Positions 17,443 to 27,234 are shown, numbered from the stretch's first letter. The stretch: DNA of 64,000 bases from Parasutterella muris (GCF_009767915.1 NZ_WSRP01000007.1:1-64000), one strand, 5' to 3'. Numbers and translations: made by a program. The notes: generated by a model not told the origin, from the letters alone.

Positions 17443-17981
17443 ACGTCATTGCTTCAGACCTTTCCGGAGTATTGGAAATAAGGCCGAAGGTATTTTCGGA
17501 CGAACGAGGCTTTTTTGTTGAAACCTGGCAGTCGGAGCACTATTGCTCGCTTGGGCTTCCCGAAAGATTCGTTCAGGACAATCACTCGTTTTCAGTCAAA
17601 GGAACACTGAGAGGACTGCATTTTCAAAAAAAGTTTCCGCAAGGTAAGCTGATTTACGCGGTCACCGGCGAAGTATTTGATGTCGTCGTAGACATTCGCA
17701 GAGATTCTCCGACGTTTGGTTCCTGGTGTTCTTTTCGGTTATCTGAGAAGCGATGCAATCAGCTGTGGATTCCGCCCGGATTTGCGCATGGATTTTTAAC
17801 GCTCTCTCCTTCTGCGCACATTATCTATAAGTGCACGGATTTTTACCATCCCGAAGACGAAGGCAGCATCTGCTGGAATGACCCGACTCTGTCGATCAGC
17901 TGGCCTATTTGCGATTCTCCCCTTCTCAGCAAGAAGGATGCCGCAGCTCCGAGATTCAGTGAAGCCCTTAAATCACTATGA
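17439..17981 (+). CDS. rmlC: dTDP-4-dehydrorhamnose 3,5-epimerase
   Basis: RmlC (RfbC) epimerises the 4-keto-6-deoxy sugar at C3 and C5. It is a 180-residue cupin-fold protein with the conserved SEERGFF-type start (here VFSDERGFFVETW), FVQDNHSFS, the catalytic His in LRGLHFQ, the VVDIRRDSPTFG segment with the Asp partner, and the LWIPPGFAHGF motif. It overlaps rmlB and rmlD by ATGA at both ends. Confidence 0.97.
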   Translation: MNVIASDLSGVLEIRPKVFSDERGFFVETWQSEHYCSLGLPERFVQDNHSFSVKGTLRGLHFQKKFPQGKLIYAVTGEVFDVVVDIRRDSPTFGSWCSFRLSEKRCNQLWIPPGFAHGFLTLSPSAHIIYKCTDFYHPEDEGSICWNDPTLSISWPICDSPLLSKKDAAAPRFSEALKSL

Positions 17982-18832
17982 AAATTCTGATTACCGGCGC
18001 CAAAGGACTTCTTGGACAAGCGCTTGCTCAAACTTTAAAAAACGAAAGACTGGTTTTAGCCGGCAGAGACGAGCCCGATGTCACAAACTTAGAGGACTTT
18101 AAAAAGTTCGCCTCTGAAGTTAAGCCGGATGTCATTATCCATTGTGCCGCCATGACCGATGTCGACGCCTGTGAAACGGATAAAAGGCAAGCATATCTCG
18201 TCAACGCCGTAGGATGCGGATACGCTGCAGCCGTCAGCCATCTCGTTAAAGCAAGACTCATCTCCGTCTCAACAGATTATGTCTTTGACGGAAAACAGTC
18301 CGAACCGTATGGAGAAGAAGATGCGGCAAACGGCGGAGATTCCGTATACGGACGTTCAAAATTTATCGGAGAGGAGTTCATTCGGGCGTTAAATCCCAAC
18401 CACGTTATTATTCGCACGGCGTGGCTGTACGGCCGCGGCGGAAAAAACTTTGTTGATTCCATGCTTTCACTTTCTCGGAAAGGAGTTCCTGAACTCAAAG
18501 TTGTTTCCGATCAGCGCGGCAATCCCACAAGCGCTGTCAGCGTTGCAGAAAAAATCCGGGAAATATTACAGCGGCCGGATATTAACGGAACTATTCATGT
18601 CACGAGCGAAGGTTCGGCAACTCGATATGAATTTGCTGAAGAAATTTTTAGACTTGCGAATATTTCGCAAAAGGTTGTTCCGTGCAGCTCTGAGCAGTTT
18701 CCGAGGCCGGCGCCCAGACCAAACAATTCTTGTCTGTCTAAGAACGCTCTTCGACGGTACGGTTTATCTCCTATGCCGGACTGGCGTTCGGAGCTCAAAG
18801 AGTACCTAACCTCCTTAAAGAAAGAGGATTAA
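17978..18832 (+). CDS. rmlD: dTDP-4-dehydrorhamnose reductase
   Basis: RmlD (RfbD) reduces the 4-keto sugar with NAD(P)H to dTDP-L-rhamnose. The 284-residue protein has the Rossmann start GAKGLLGQAL, the AAMTDVDACE segment, STDYVFDG, the catalytic YGRSKFIGE (Tyr-Lys) and RTAWLYG. It ends the wbaP-rmlBCD operon, and its stop codon overlaps the stop of the convergent sulfatase-fold gene. RmlA, which makes dTDP-glucose, is not in the window, so the pathway must be completed elsewhere. Confidence 0.97.
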   Translation: MKILITGAKGLLGQALAQTLKNERLVLAGRDEPDVTNLEDFKKFASEVKPDVIIHCAAMTDVDACETDKRQAYLVNAVGCGYAAAVSHLVKARLISVSTDYVFDGKQSEPYGEEDAANGGDSVYGRSKFIGEEFIRALNPNHVIIRTAWLYGRGGKNFVDSMLSLSRKGVPELKVVSDQRGNPTSAVSVAEKIREILQRPDINGTIHVTSEGSATRYEFAEEIFRLANISQKVVPCSSEQFPRPAPRPNNSCLSKNALRRYGLSPMPDWRSELKEYLTSLKKED

Positions 18833-20502
18833 TAAATTTCCTGATTCTTTTCGTGTTTTTTTAATTCTGTAATTTCCTTTGGTTCAGTCCACAAGTAATT
18901 CTCGTTAAGCCAAGATTTTTCTGCATACGGAAATTTACATTGTATTCCTGCGATATCGAGCAGCATATATGAAAGCCAGTCGCCCCTGAACGGCCTCTTT
19001 TCCAAATCCTCAGCGATCAGCTTCACATCCGATCGATTTGTCCAAAAGAGAAACGGTATTGTATATCCGCCTAACGTTGTTGAGGAATGCCCCATCAAAT
19101 CATCACGACGGCCTGTCTCTGCGCCATGGTCGGATAAGTAAACCCAGGAAACAGGCTGTCCGGCTGAGTGCTCTTTTGTAATTTCAAAAGTCTTCGCGAG
19201 GATCCTATCCTGATACAGCATTGCCAGATCATATTGACTTTTCAGAAGTTGATTTCTCAAGCTTTGACCGTTATCTTTCAGCATTTGTTTCACTTCATCA
19301 TTTTCGTCCCAATTAGGTTTGAGATCATGTGGATATCTCAGAGAAAAATGAGGATGAAGTCCGATTAAATGCACAATGATAAGTGTTTTTCCATGTGCTT
19401 TTTCCAGTGCTGACGCCAATTCCGGAAGCACTTTTTCATCCATAGAAGCGCTTGAGCGGCCGCCTTTTCTGTTCAAACTGACGTTCTCATCGGAAAAAGT
19501 CTGATATTCCGCATGTATCGCCGTATCTTCCTGATTACTGATCCATACAATATGAAATCCGGCTTTCTTAAAAAATGCCAGGACATGACCGTGTTCAGGC
19601 AAAGGCGCAGGATCGAACTCAAGCATCGTATTAAATGCTGCTACCGTACTGAATCGAGTGGAGTACGCGATTTTTGCTTTGAGGAAATTTCTCTCGTTTT
19701 TATCAATCTCCTCTAAACGAGGCGTTGTTTTTCTGGAGTAGCCGTACAAACTCATGTCTTCGCGGTTCATGCTTTCACCGATTACTAAGACAATCGTCTG
19801 CGGCTTATCTCCGGCTTGGGTAATGTATTTTTCTGCAGTGTGAAGGTACTTTTCGTTTTCCTTTTCAATATTTGTCCAGAAATCTTTTTGGATGCTTAAC
19901 TGGTGATACAAGTCCATATACACGCAGATTGGAAACCTGTTGCGCCATGCATCCTGGTAAAAGGAGAAGCAGAAAAGAAGCAGAAGAAGAAACGCGACTC
20001 CGTCTAATATTTTGGAAACGACAGGCTTTGCAGCAAGCAATTTAACCAAAGCGTATACATAAACAGCGTACGCAAAAATGGCAAGGCAAGTCCAAAGAAC
20101 AATATTCTGCAGACTCGTTTGAATGTAGTCTGATGCTTCTTTTTGATTCGTGTTTGAGATGGACTCCACGATGAACCTCGAAGTAAGACTTGCATCATAG
20201 TTCTCGTAGAAATATCCCTGCAATCCGCAATAAGAAAAAACAATAAACGACAGAACGACTGCAGCAATAAAACTGAGTATGCGATGGACCTTTCTTCTTA
20301 AAAGAGCAGTGAGAAAGACAAACGGCAGAAAAAAGACAGAGATCTGCAGGCCTCTGACTAAACCGAGACAGCAGGAGGAAAAAATCAAACCTATTGCAAC
20401 AGCGCCGAGTAAATAAAGCCCGATTAAGCCACCATTACGTAATTTGTCGGCATTAGAAATTTCAGTCCTCCAACTCTCGCACCTCAACTCTTGGAAGGGC
20501 AA
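18829..20502 (-). CDS. Phosphoethanolamine-transferase-like membrane enzyme (CptA/EptC-like)
   Basis: Proteins of this family move phosphoethanolamine from phosphatidylethanolamine to lipid A or LPS core sugars on the periplasmic face. The protein of up to 557 residues has about five N-terminal membrane helices (to about residue 190) and a sulfatase-fold periplasmic domain with the zinc-site motif VIGESMNREDMSLYGYSRKTTP, a likely Thr/Ser nucleophile region (RFSTVAAFNTM), a HLIGLHPHF segment and YLSDHGAETG. The first gene of a series of three related-fold enzymes on this strand. The start is uncertain: there is no in-frame ATG or GTG, only TTG at 20502 and 20487, while an ATT at 20460 has a perfect GGAGG 6 nt upstream. 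Confidence 0.85.
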   Translation of the reverse strand: MPFQELRCESWRTEISNADKLRNGGLIGLYLLGAVAIGLIFSSCCLGLVRGLQISVFFLPFVFLTALLRRKVHRILSFIAAVVLSFIVFSYCGLQGYFYENYDASLTSRFIVESISNTNQKEASDYIQTSLQNIVLWTCLAIFAYAVYVYALVKLLAAKPVVSKILDGVAFLLLLLFCFSFYQDAWRNRFPICVYMDLYHQLSIQKDFWTNIEKENEKYLHTAEKYITQAGDKPQTIVLVIGESMNREDMSLYGYSRKTTPRLEEIDKNERNFLKAKIAYSTRFSTVAAFNTMLEFDPAPLPEHGHVLAFFKKAGFHIVWISNQEDTAIHAEYQTFSDENVSLNRKGGRSSASMDEKVLPELASALEKAHGKTLIIVHLIGLHPHFSLRYPHDLKPNWDENDEVKQMLKDNGQSLRNQLLKSQYDLAMLYQDRILAKTFEITKEHSAGQPVSWVYLSDHGAETGRRDDLMGHSSTTLGGYTIPFLFWTNRSDVKLIAEDLEKRPFRGDWLSYMLLDIAGIQCKFPYAEKSWLNENYLWTEPKEITELKKHEKNQEIY

Positions 20503-20607
20503 TGATTAGTCTTGCTCAGATTGTATATGAATCCCTGCGAGACTATGCATCCAAACCATCTTTGTTAACAACTTATCCCCAAACAATTAGCTGTCAGAGA
20601 TTTAGTG

Positions 20608-20634
20608 TAAAAACCTCTCCCTTTGGGGTTTCTG
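20608..20634 (-). terminator. Possible terminator after the LtaS/OpgB-like gene
   Basis: On the minus strand AAACCCC pairs with GAGGTTT (one G-T pair) and TTTACA follows. It starts about 50 nt after the stop of the gene at 20684. Confidence 0.4.
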
Positions 20635-20683
20635 TCATACATATATCGCCGATGACAACCGACTCAAAATCATTGTCCATTTC

Positions 20684-22651
20684 TCATTTCGCTATTAAAC
20701 CTTCTCTTACGATCAGTTCACTAAGCGCTCTCTGAGCACGTGCAATCTCGCCCATCTCAATCTGTTCATTAGTGCAGGAGTCAGACCTTTGTAAAGTATC
20801 CCCATGCCATTTGTAGCAATCGTAAGAATTGCCGCCTTTTAAGGTCACGAGACCGGCATCTCCTATCGTAAATCCATTGTTATCCCAGGATATGAAGGAA
20901 ACTGCGCCATCAGGTATTTTCTCTTTTGCAAAAAGATTTCTTCCCTTACTGATCCCCGATTTTGCACCCGTAGCCGCAGAAAGAAGCGTTGGAATTATGT
21001 CTCTATGCGAAGCCCATTTATCCGTGTTCGCAAGCTGTCTTGTTCCCGCATTAGGAATCCAGAAGATAATCGGAACTCCATAAACATGGTGCCAGTTACC
21101 TTCTACAATATATTTCAAACGAGCATTATGATCACCCGTAGCTGCGACAACTGTATTTTTCAGCCAGCCGTTTTTGTCTAAATTCAAGACAAATTTTCCT
21201 AAGTTGTCAGCCGCATACTGATACGTCTGCAAAAGCAAATTGTTTTGTTCTTCAGAGGAATCTCTCTTAATGTAATTCGGCAAAACACTGAAATTGGTCC
21301 CCTGCACTGTTTCATTATCAGGAACTTTAAAAGGCGGGTGATTAGTGGTAGACAACATCATAATGAATACAGGCTGTTTGTCTTTTTCCGCTTTATCGAG
21401 AATATCCTCAGCATACTTGAACATCCACTTATCCCCAATTCCCCAAGGGCCAAGTTCGGCCTCAGGAAACTTATCGGATATAGCTGCACTTCCTATGACT
21501 TCATCGAATCCGAAATTTCTAAAGGTTTCGTTAATTTGTCGCCATGACTCTGGAGAACCTGTAAGAAATATTGTCTTATACCCCGCCTTCTTGAAGTCAA
21601 AAATCTGAGAAAAAGTTAATTTGTTTCTTCCGTAAATACCTTGTGAAATAGGCGTGATAGGTGTGTCAAAAATAAGTCCTTCTAAAGAAGGGAAGGTCCC
21701 GTTCATGATACTGACGGCCTTCTTAAATACCACTGCAGACGATAATGCTTCTTCCAAACTTCCTAGTGTATTGTTGCCTTTCGACGGATTATGAGAAAGA
21801 AAGATGTCTGCGCTCATCGATTCCATAACAGCAAAAACAACATTAGGCTTATCAGAAGGGGCGACTGGTTCTTTTGATGCGGGTGTCAGCTTCTTCTCCG
21901 CTTCCTCTCTTGAGGTATAACCAAACTTATGCAGAGCCTGATTTGGATCGCCTGCGATCTGTGTATTTTTCCAAGCTTTTGTTGCTTCATATAATGCCGC
22001 AGCTCCATTGGGTACGCAGGAATTAATCAGGCTTATTTTGCTTACAGAAAAGTCCTCTTGGCGTAAAGGAAACTTCGTCAAAGATCCCCGAACAATAACT
22101 GCTAATACAAGAGTAATACACAAGCCCAAAACAAACGCCCTGCCCCTACCCATTGGTGAACAGGTTTTCGGACTTTTAACCATGCGGCAGCACAAGAAAG
22201 GAATCGCCACGGAAACCAATATAACGATTAAATAACTAACTACAGGCCAATCTTCCCATATCGTTTCGATAATCGCCTTAGTATCATCTTGAAGCAATCC
22301 GTAAACCAGAGCGCTGATCGGAGTCTTATAGAATCCGTAAAAACCAAAATTCCCGGCGTCCAGAAGAATCAACAGGAAATATCCGATGCCGGCAAGTACG
22401 CATGAAATGATGTAGAAGGATCTGATCCAACAGGAAAGGATAAGTGCCAACCAAGCTGGGATTAGGGCTAAGCCAAGCCATTTAGCATCAACTCTTATTC
22501 CCGTCCAAACCGCAGGAAGGAAATCCATTAAAGTGATATTCGGATTACCTGAGGAATAAAAAATAAAGAAAACAAAACGGTACAAAGACAGGATTACAAG
22601 CCCTATCAAAAAAAATAAAAAAGCTTTTTTGACTTTAGTCTGCCAAACCAT
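20684..22651 (-). CDS. LTA-synthase family membrane sulfatase-fold enzyme (OpgB/LtaS-like)
   Basis: This family transfers phosphoglycerol from phosphatidylglycerol to a glycan or lipid; in Gram-negatives the known member OpgB modifies periplasmic glucans. The 655-residue protein has five predicted membrane helices (to about residue 190), a linker, and a periplasmic domain opening with PNVVFAVMESMSADIF (metal-binding Glu). The nucleophile region is IMNGTFPSLEGLI (Thr), followed by GPWGIGDKWMF, the MLSTTNHPPF motif, and AATGDHNAR (metal-binding Asp-His). These are LtaS-type motifs and differ from the EptA type. The true substrate is not known. The genes on both sides have the same fold but belong to other subfamilies. 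Confidence 0.85.
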   Translation of the reverse strand: MVWQTKVKKAFLFFLIGLVILSLYRFVFFIFYSSGNPNITLMDFLPAVWTGIRVDAKWLGLALIPAWLALILSCWIRSFYIISCVLAGIGYFLLILLDAGNFGFYGFYKTPISALVYGLLQDDTKAIIETIWEDWPVVSYLIVILVSVAIPFLCCRMVKSPKTCSPMGRGRAFVLGLCITLVLAVIVRGSLTKFPLRQEDFSVSKISLINSCVPNGAAALYEATKAWKNTQIAGDPNQALHKFGYTSREEAEKKLTPASKEPVAPSDKPNVVFAVMESMSADIFLSHNPSKGNNTLGSLEEALSSAVVFKKAVSIMNGTFPSLEGLIFDTPITPISQGIYGRNKLTFSQIFDFKKAGYKTIFLTGSPESWRQINETFRNFGFDEVIGSAAISDKFPEAELGPWGIGDKWMFKYAEDILDKAEKDKQPVFIMMLSTTNHPPFKVPDNETVQGTNFSVLPNYIKRDSSEEQNNLLLQTYQYAADNLGKFVLNLDKNGWLKNTVVAATGDHNARLKYIVEGNWHHVYGVPIIFWIPNAGTRQLANTDKWASHRDIIPTLLSAATGAKSGISKGRNLFAKEKIPDGAVSFISWDNNGFTIGDAGLVTLKGGNSYDCYKWHGDTLQRSDSCTNEQIEMGEIARAQRALSELIVREGLIAK

Positions 22652-22954
22652 ATATTTCTCAGTATTAAAAGTTCAATAGAGGGCGCCCCGCGCTCAGCCT
22701 CTACAACATTGTTCAATAACTTTTCTAAAATCTTCCGGTTGTATCAGGGTCTTTAAATAAGCGCATTGGCTGCCATGCAGTCTCTCGAGATTTTAGGAGC
22801 CCCCTCGCATATTCAATAACAACGTCCAATAAAGGACACAGCATCATAGATCAACAACCTGCCTTTAAACTAGTTCACTATTTCCGTCGCTTCTTTTAAG
22901 GCGCAACTCTCTGTCTAATTCCAACATAGAACTTCACTTCAATGTCGGTGTCTG
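22652..22954. other. Gap between two sulfatase-fold genes
   Basis: This 303-nt A/T-rich region should carry the promoter of the gene at 20684. No reading frame, RNA gene or strong hairpin was seen. Confidence 0.5.
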
Positions 22955-24805
22955 CTACTTGGAATAGCGCCTTAGCTCCTCTAACACTTCCGGCATGTAA
23001 TTCGGTATATCTTTGTCGGGAGCGGGTCTGAAGGTTTTGTCTAAGTGTTCCAGCATTCCGGCTCGATTAATAAGAACAATCCGATCGGGTTCAACAAATC
23101 CGTCAAGGCTGTAACCGCTAACGTATACCCAATCTCTTCTGTTCTCAGGCTCCCAAATCGACTGTCCTACAGAGTAGTCTTTTGTTGGATTTGTACAGCC
23201 CAAAACCTCCGGAAGAATTGTCGGAACCAAATCAAGATGTGATGTTAGGTAATTTACCTCTCTGGCTTCTTTCCCCGGCCAATGAATGACTAAAGGCACC
23301 TTGACCTGAGGATCCGTAAAGTTTCCACCATGGCTCCAATAATTCAGTTTGTTATCGTTAAATTCGTCTCCGTGATCCGAACTAATAACGACAATAGTAT
23401 TGTCCATTAGTTTCTTTTCTTCAAGGAACTTCAAGACATTTTCAATCTGATCGTCCGCATAGCGAACCGCGTTCTTATATCGAGCTAAATACGGTGCGGG
23501 ATCAAAAGAATTAGACAGTTCTAAATGATTGACGTTCTTCCAATAGGGCTTAAACACCTCATACTTTGGCTCTCTTGGAAAATCATAAGCGTGCACTGAA
23601 TCTAAGAAGATAAAGCCGAAAAAAGGTTCTCCGTTCTTGATTGATTGCTGCCACTTTTCAAAATCCTCTACGGCAAACTTATCTGATTCGACTGAATTGT
23701 CTCCTCTCGGATCGATGCGCAAACCCTTAATAGAGGAAAAGATGGTTTTATGGAATTCCGGCATATCCAACGGAGCCCCTGCAAATATTCCGATGTTGTA
23801 ATGAGCATCCTGCAGAGCGGTGATAAGGATTCCGGGAGTTGACCCGGTCAGTGCTTTCTTCCAATAGCTTCCGGGCAGTCCGGTAAATAGAGAGAAAATA
23901 CCATGCCGTGTATTGTTGCCGTTGGAATAATGATTCGTGAAAGTAATGTTCTTCTTTGAGAACGCATAGGTATTAGGCATAACATCCGCCGTCAGCATGT
24001 CATACCGAAGCGTGTCGACAAAAAGAAATAATATGTTGTAGCGTTTGCCTCCATGGCATGTAAGAGGTTCCAGCGGATATTTCATATTCGAAGAACCGTC
24101 TGCTTGAATTTTCTGGGAATTTGCATTAATAGCATCTCTATTAACAAGGCCGAGCTTTATAAAAACATTGTTCATTCTCAGAGGCCGAGCTAAGGGAATT
24201 TTCTCGGGAACTGTCGTAACTCGAGTATCAAAATGGACGAACCCCCAGGCGTAATAAACATTTGCCCAAATAAAGCCGAGTAAACAAACCAGGGAAATAA
24301 TTCCAACTATTTTGACCCCTGACACTCTCCTCGCAGCCTTAAAAAACAATGCAATGACTGTTGAAATAACTACAAGATAACCAATAATTTCAACGATCAT
24401 CGGAAGAGAAAAGCTCACAATTCTTCCCCCTCCAAGGAAGGTCATTTGAAGCATCGCCAGATTCAGATGGGTCCGGTACATCGGATAAACAAATGTATCT
24501 GCGGCAAGGTATACGATAACTAAAAAATCGAATAGTGCTGCCGCCATCGGAATAAGATAATTCAAACGAAAGAGCTTCAGAAGTAAAAATAACAATCCGA
24601 CGATAACAAGGGAATAGACAAAATAAGCTCCACCGGTAAAAGCCGCAAAGAGCAGTTTTTGAAACCAACTCCATGCAGCGCAAAGACCTAAAGCGTTGAT
24701 CGAAACAGCCCCTAAGGCGATAGAAATAATCGCAATAAAAATAGAATTCAGCAAAAGTAGGAGAAAGGGCCTACTACTTCCGGAGAGATGTTTTGTGGAT
24801 TTCAT
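22955..24805 (-). CDS. yejM: YejM/PbgA-like inner-membrane protein
   Basis: YejM (PbgA, LapC) is an essential inner-membrane protein in enterobacteria that senses LPS in the periplasm and controls LpxC breakdown through LapB; some members keep a phosphatase-like site. The 616-residue protein has five N-terminal membrane helices (to about residue 195), a linker, and a sulfatase-fold periplasmic domain with FLFVDTLRYDML, NTYAFSKKNITFTNHYS, GNNTRHGIFSLFTGLPGSYW, LDSVHAYDFP, SSDHGDEF and HGGNFTDPQVKVPL. The GNNTR...FTGLPG...YW pattern is the YejM signature. The metal-site residues appear intact, so it may be an active hydrolase. It lies divergent from ugd. Confidence 0.82.
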   Translation of the reverse strand: MKSTKHLSGSSRPFLLLLLNSIFIAIISIALGAVSINALGLCAAWSWFQKLLFAAFTGGAYFVYSLVIVGLLFLLLKLFRLNYLIPMAAALFDFLVIVYLAADTFVYPMYRTHLNLAMLQMTFLGGGRIVSFSLPMIVEIIGYLVVISTVIALFFKAARRVSGVKIVGIISLVCLLGFIWANVYYAWGFVHFDTRVTTVPEKIPLARPLRMNNVFIKLGLVNRDAINANSQKIQADGSSNMKYPLEPLTCHGGKRYNILFLFVDTLRYDMLTADVMPNTYAFSKKNITFTNHYSNGNNTRHGIFSLFTGLPGSYWKKALTGSTPGILITALQDAHYNIGIFAGAPLDMPEFHKTIFSSIKGLRIDPRGDNSVESDKFAVEDFEKWQQSIKNGEPFFGFIFLDSVHAYDFPREPKYEVFKPYWKNVNHLELSNSFDPAPYLARYKNAVRYADDQIENVLKFLEEKKLMDNTIVVISSDHGDEFNDNKLNYWSHGGNFTDPQVKVPLVIHWPGKEAREVNYLTSHLDLVPTILPEVLGCTNPTKDYSVGQSIWEPENRRDWVYVSGYSLDGFVEPDRIVLINRAGMLEHLDKTFRPAPDKDIPNYMPEVLEELRRYSK

Positions 24806-25284
24806 CTTATAGAATCTTCTCTAATAAACTTACTCTGTCTCTTTGGAAAAAGCTCGCACCAGAATTTTGAAGAGTTGGTTTAAAAGTATTGCTGATTGTT
24901 TTACCTTACAATGACTAAAAACAAGCATATGCAGCCGGACTATTGACCACAGCACTTAAAAATAAAACAGTTAATTGTACTTTTATTTGCATGTAATTAA
25001 GCCCTCTGCTGTCAATGTGTTTTTCTATTAATTAAAGTGTTGTCTGAAAATCCGGCAGAAATCACAGCCTGCTTTCGGTTCAAATTAACTAATAACTTTT
25101 CTCAGACTCTTTAAATAATATATTCTAAAATCTGACGGGACGAAATTGGCTTTCAGCACGAATAGTGATTTGTAGGGAAGACCATTCCTTTTTTGATCTG
25201 CTGGATATAGCTGAAGCCGCGCGAAAGCGGATTTCTCCTTTAAGACAAATGCCTCAGGCTAAAAAGACTGTATTGGGTTAGATA
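24806..25284. other. Divergent A/T-rich region, yejM-like / ugd
   Basis: This 479-nt region separates two divergent envelope genes and must hold both promoters. The stretch near 25100-25130 (TTTAAATAATATATTC) could supply a -10 box for ugd. A small hairpin (CCGC/GCGG around a GCGAAA loop, 25217-25230) lies in the ugd leader. I see no JUMPstart/ops element and no reading frame. Confidence 0.5.
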
Positions 25285-26451
25285 ATGAAAAACATTGTGA
25301 TATTTGGAACTGGATATGTTGGACTTTCCAACGCAGTTCTTCTTGCGCAGCACAATCATGTAGTTGCCGTTGATATTGTCGATAGCAAAGTTCAACTGAT
25401 TAACAATAAAAAGAGCCCAATTGAAGATAAAGAAATTCAGGATTACTTAAAAAACAAAAAATTAAATTTATGGGCGACAACTGACGCCAGCGAATCGGTA
25501 AAAACTGCGGATTTCGTCGTTATCTGTACTCCCACCAATTATGATCCTGAAACTAATAAATTTGACACTTCAAGCGTTGAAACGGTCCTGGATCAAGTTA
25601 AAGCCATCAATCCAAACACTACCGTTGTTATTAAATCCACAGTTCCGGTCGGCTATACCGAAGGGTTAAAGAAACGCAGATATAAAAATGTAATCTTTAT
25701 CCCTGAATTTCTCAGAGAGGGAAAAGCGTTGTACGACAATCTGCATCCTTCTCGTATCGTCATCGGAGACTTTTCAGATAAAGCAAAAGAATTTGCGTCT
25801 CTGTTAAAAGAAGGCGCTTTGGATAAAGATGTTCCCATTCTTTACGCCTCTTCAACGGAAGCGGAGGCAATCAAGCTCTTCTCCAACACCTACCTTGCAA
25901 TGAGAGTCGCTTTTTTCAACGAACTCGACAGTTATGCCCTGGCCAAGAAACTCAGCTCTGACGAAATAATCAAAGGTGTTTGTCTCGACCCTAGAATTGG
26001 AGATCACTACTGTAATCCCTCCTTCGGCTACGGTGGTTACTGTCTCCCAAAAGATACAAAGCAGCTTCTGGCAAACTTTGCGGGTGTTCCTCAGACTTTG
26101 ATCCGAGCAATTGTTGAATCAAACAAAATTCGCAAGAACTTCATTAGCGACCTAGTTGCCTCCAAGTCTGCTAATACGATTGGGATTTTCAGACTAATAA
26201 TGAAGAGCGGCTCCGATAATTTCAGGGATTCCGCAATTCAAGACATAATCGAGGAACTGACGAACAAGGGCAAGGATCTAATAATTTATGAACCGTCCTA
26301 CCAGGGAAGCTCTTTTAAAGGAATCCCGGTGATCTCTGATTTAAACCAATTTAAAGAAAAAACAGACTTAATCATAGCTAATCGGTTTTCTAAAGATTTA
26401 GAAGATGTAAAAGATAAGGTCTTCACTAGAGATATCTTTCATAACAACTGA
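25285..26451 (+). CDS. ugd: UDP-glucose 6-dehydrogenase
   Basis: Ugd oxidises UDP-glucose twice with NAD+ to UDP-glucuronate, a precursor for capsule sugars and for aminoarabinose on lipid A. The 388-residue protein is of the short type (as in E. coli and streptococci). It has the NAD-binding [14 protein letters not shown] start, KSTVPVG, the [10 protein letters not shown] segment, the [21 protein letters not shown] helix region (given in part: [12 protein letters not shown]) and the catalytic Cys253 in [11 protein letters not shown]. The glycosyltransferase gene follows after 7 nt, so the two are an operon. Confidence 0.96.
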   Translation: MKNIVIFGTGYVGLSNAVLLAQHNHVVAVDIVDSKVQLINNKKSPIEDKEIQDYLKNKKLNLWATTDASESVKTADFVVICTPTNYDPETNKFDTSSVETVLDQVKAINPNTTVVIKSTVPVGYTEGLKKRRYKNVIFIPEFLREGKALYDNLHPSRIVIGDFSDKAKEFASLLKEGALDKDVPILYASSTEAEAIKLFSNTYLAMRVAFFNELDSYALAKKLSSDEIIKGVCLDPRIGDHYCNPSFGYGGYCLPKDTKQLLANFAGVPQTLIRAIVESNKIRKNFISDLVASKSANTIGIFRLIMKSGSDNFRDSAIQDIIEELTNKGKDLIIYEPSYQGSSFKGIPVISDLNQFKEKTDLIIANRFSKDLEDVKDKVFTRDIFHNN

Positions 26452-26458
26452 GAAAGAG

Positions 26459-27229
26459 ATGAAAGTCACTGCCTACATAATGGCTAAGAATGAGGAGTCA
26501 ACCATTCAGGCCTGTGTTAGAAACCTAGCTTGGTGCGACGACGTTGTCGTCGCCGATACAGGCTCAACGGACAAAACCAAAGAAAAGGCCCTTGAAGCGG
26601 GCGCACGGGTTGTAAATATACCTTTTCAAGGGTTCGGAAAAACAAGAAACGAAATCATCCGAACAATTGAGGCGGATTGGATTGTATGTTTCGATGCAGA
26701 TGAAATTTGTACTGAAGCTCTATCTAAAGAATTAAGTGCAGCTATCGCTTCCGGAAAATACGCCGCAATTAAAGCTCCGAGACAAAATTTTCTTCTAGGA
26801 AAGAAAATTAAACACTCAGGCTGGTATCCGGATTATCGACATCCTGTTGCGTTTAGCAAAAAGCATGCGATCTATGACGACAAAAACGTCCATGAGGGCC
26901 TCATCGTAGACGGACCTCTTGGGTATCTCAATGAACCCTTTCTTCATTATTCATTCAAAGATCTCAAAAGTTATTTTGTAAAATCACAGAAATACGCCGA
27001 AATAGGCGCAAATGAGTTAGCAAAAAAAAATAAGAAGATAACTATGGGTTCTGCTTTGCTGCACGGAAGCGGCAGATTCCTTAGGCACTACTTTCTCAAG
27101 CTTGGGCTCCTTGACGGCTGGGCAGGACTAATTATCTCGCTTACCTCTTCTTATGGGACGTTCTGTAAATATGCGCGAGCCTACGAGATCCAAAATAATA
27201 TGAGTACTGAGCCAAAAAAAAATAATTAG
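26459..27229 (+). CDS. Family 2 glycosyltransferase (LPS core, WaaE/KdtX-like)
   Basis: Members of this group add a glucose to the inner-core heptose of LPS. The 256-residue cytoplasmic protein has the GT2 start (YIMAKNEESTIQACVRNL), a VVADTGSTDKT motif, the metal-binding FDADE, and the WYPDYRHPVAF and HEGLIVDGPLGYLNEPFLHYSF segments typical of WaaE-type enzymes. The C-terminal ~50 residues include a hydrophobic stretch (GLLDGWAGLIISLTSSYG) that may touch the membrane. It follows ugd closely and ends 5 nt from the convergent GT4 gene. Donor and acceptor are inferred from family only. Confidence 0.85.
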   Translation: MKVTAYIMAKNEESTIQACVRNLAWCDDVVVADTGSTDKTKEKALEAGARVVNIPFQGFGKTRNEIIRTIEADWIVCFDADEICTEALSKELSAAIASGKYAAIKAPRQNFLLGKKIKHSGWYPDYRHPVAFSKKHAIYDDKNVHEGLIVDGPLGYLNEPFLHYSFKDLKSYFVKSQKYAEIGANELAKKNKKITMGSALLHGSGRFLRHYFLKLGLLDGWAGLIISLTSSYGTFCKYARAYEIQNNMSTEPKKNN

Positions 27230-27234
27230 TACAA

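Noticed and set aside
20502-20735. A 77-residue plus-strand frame between two sulfatase-fold genes
   Set aside because: Low-complexity Ser/Ile/Thr composition, no ribosome-binding site and overlap with the 3' end of the LtaS-like gene.
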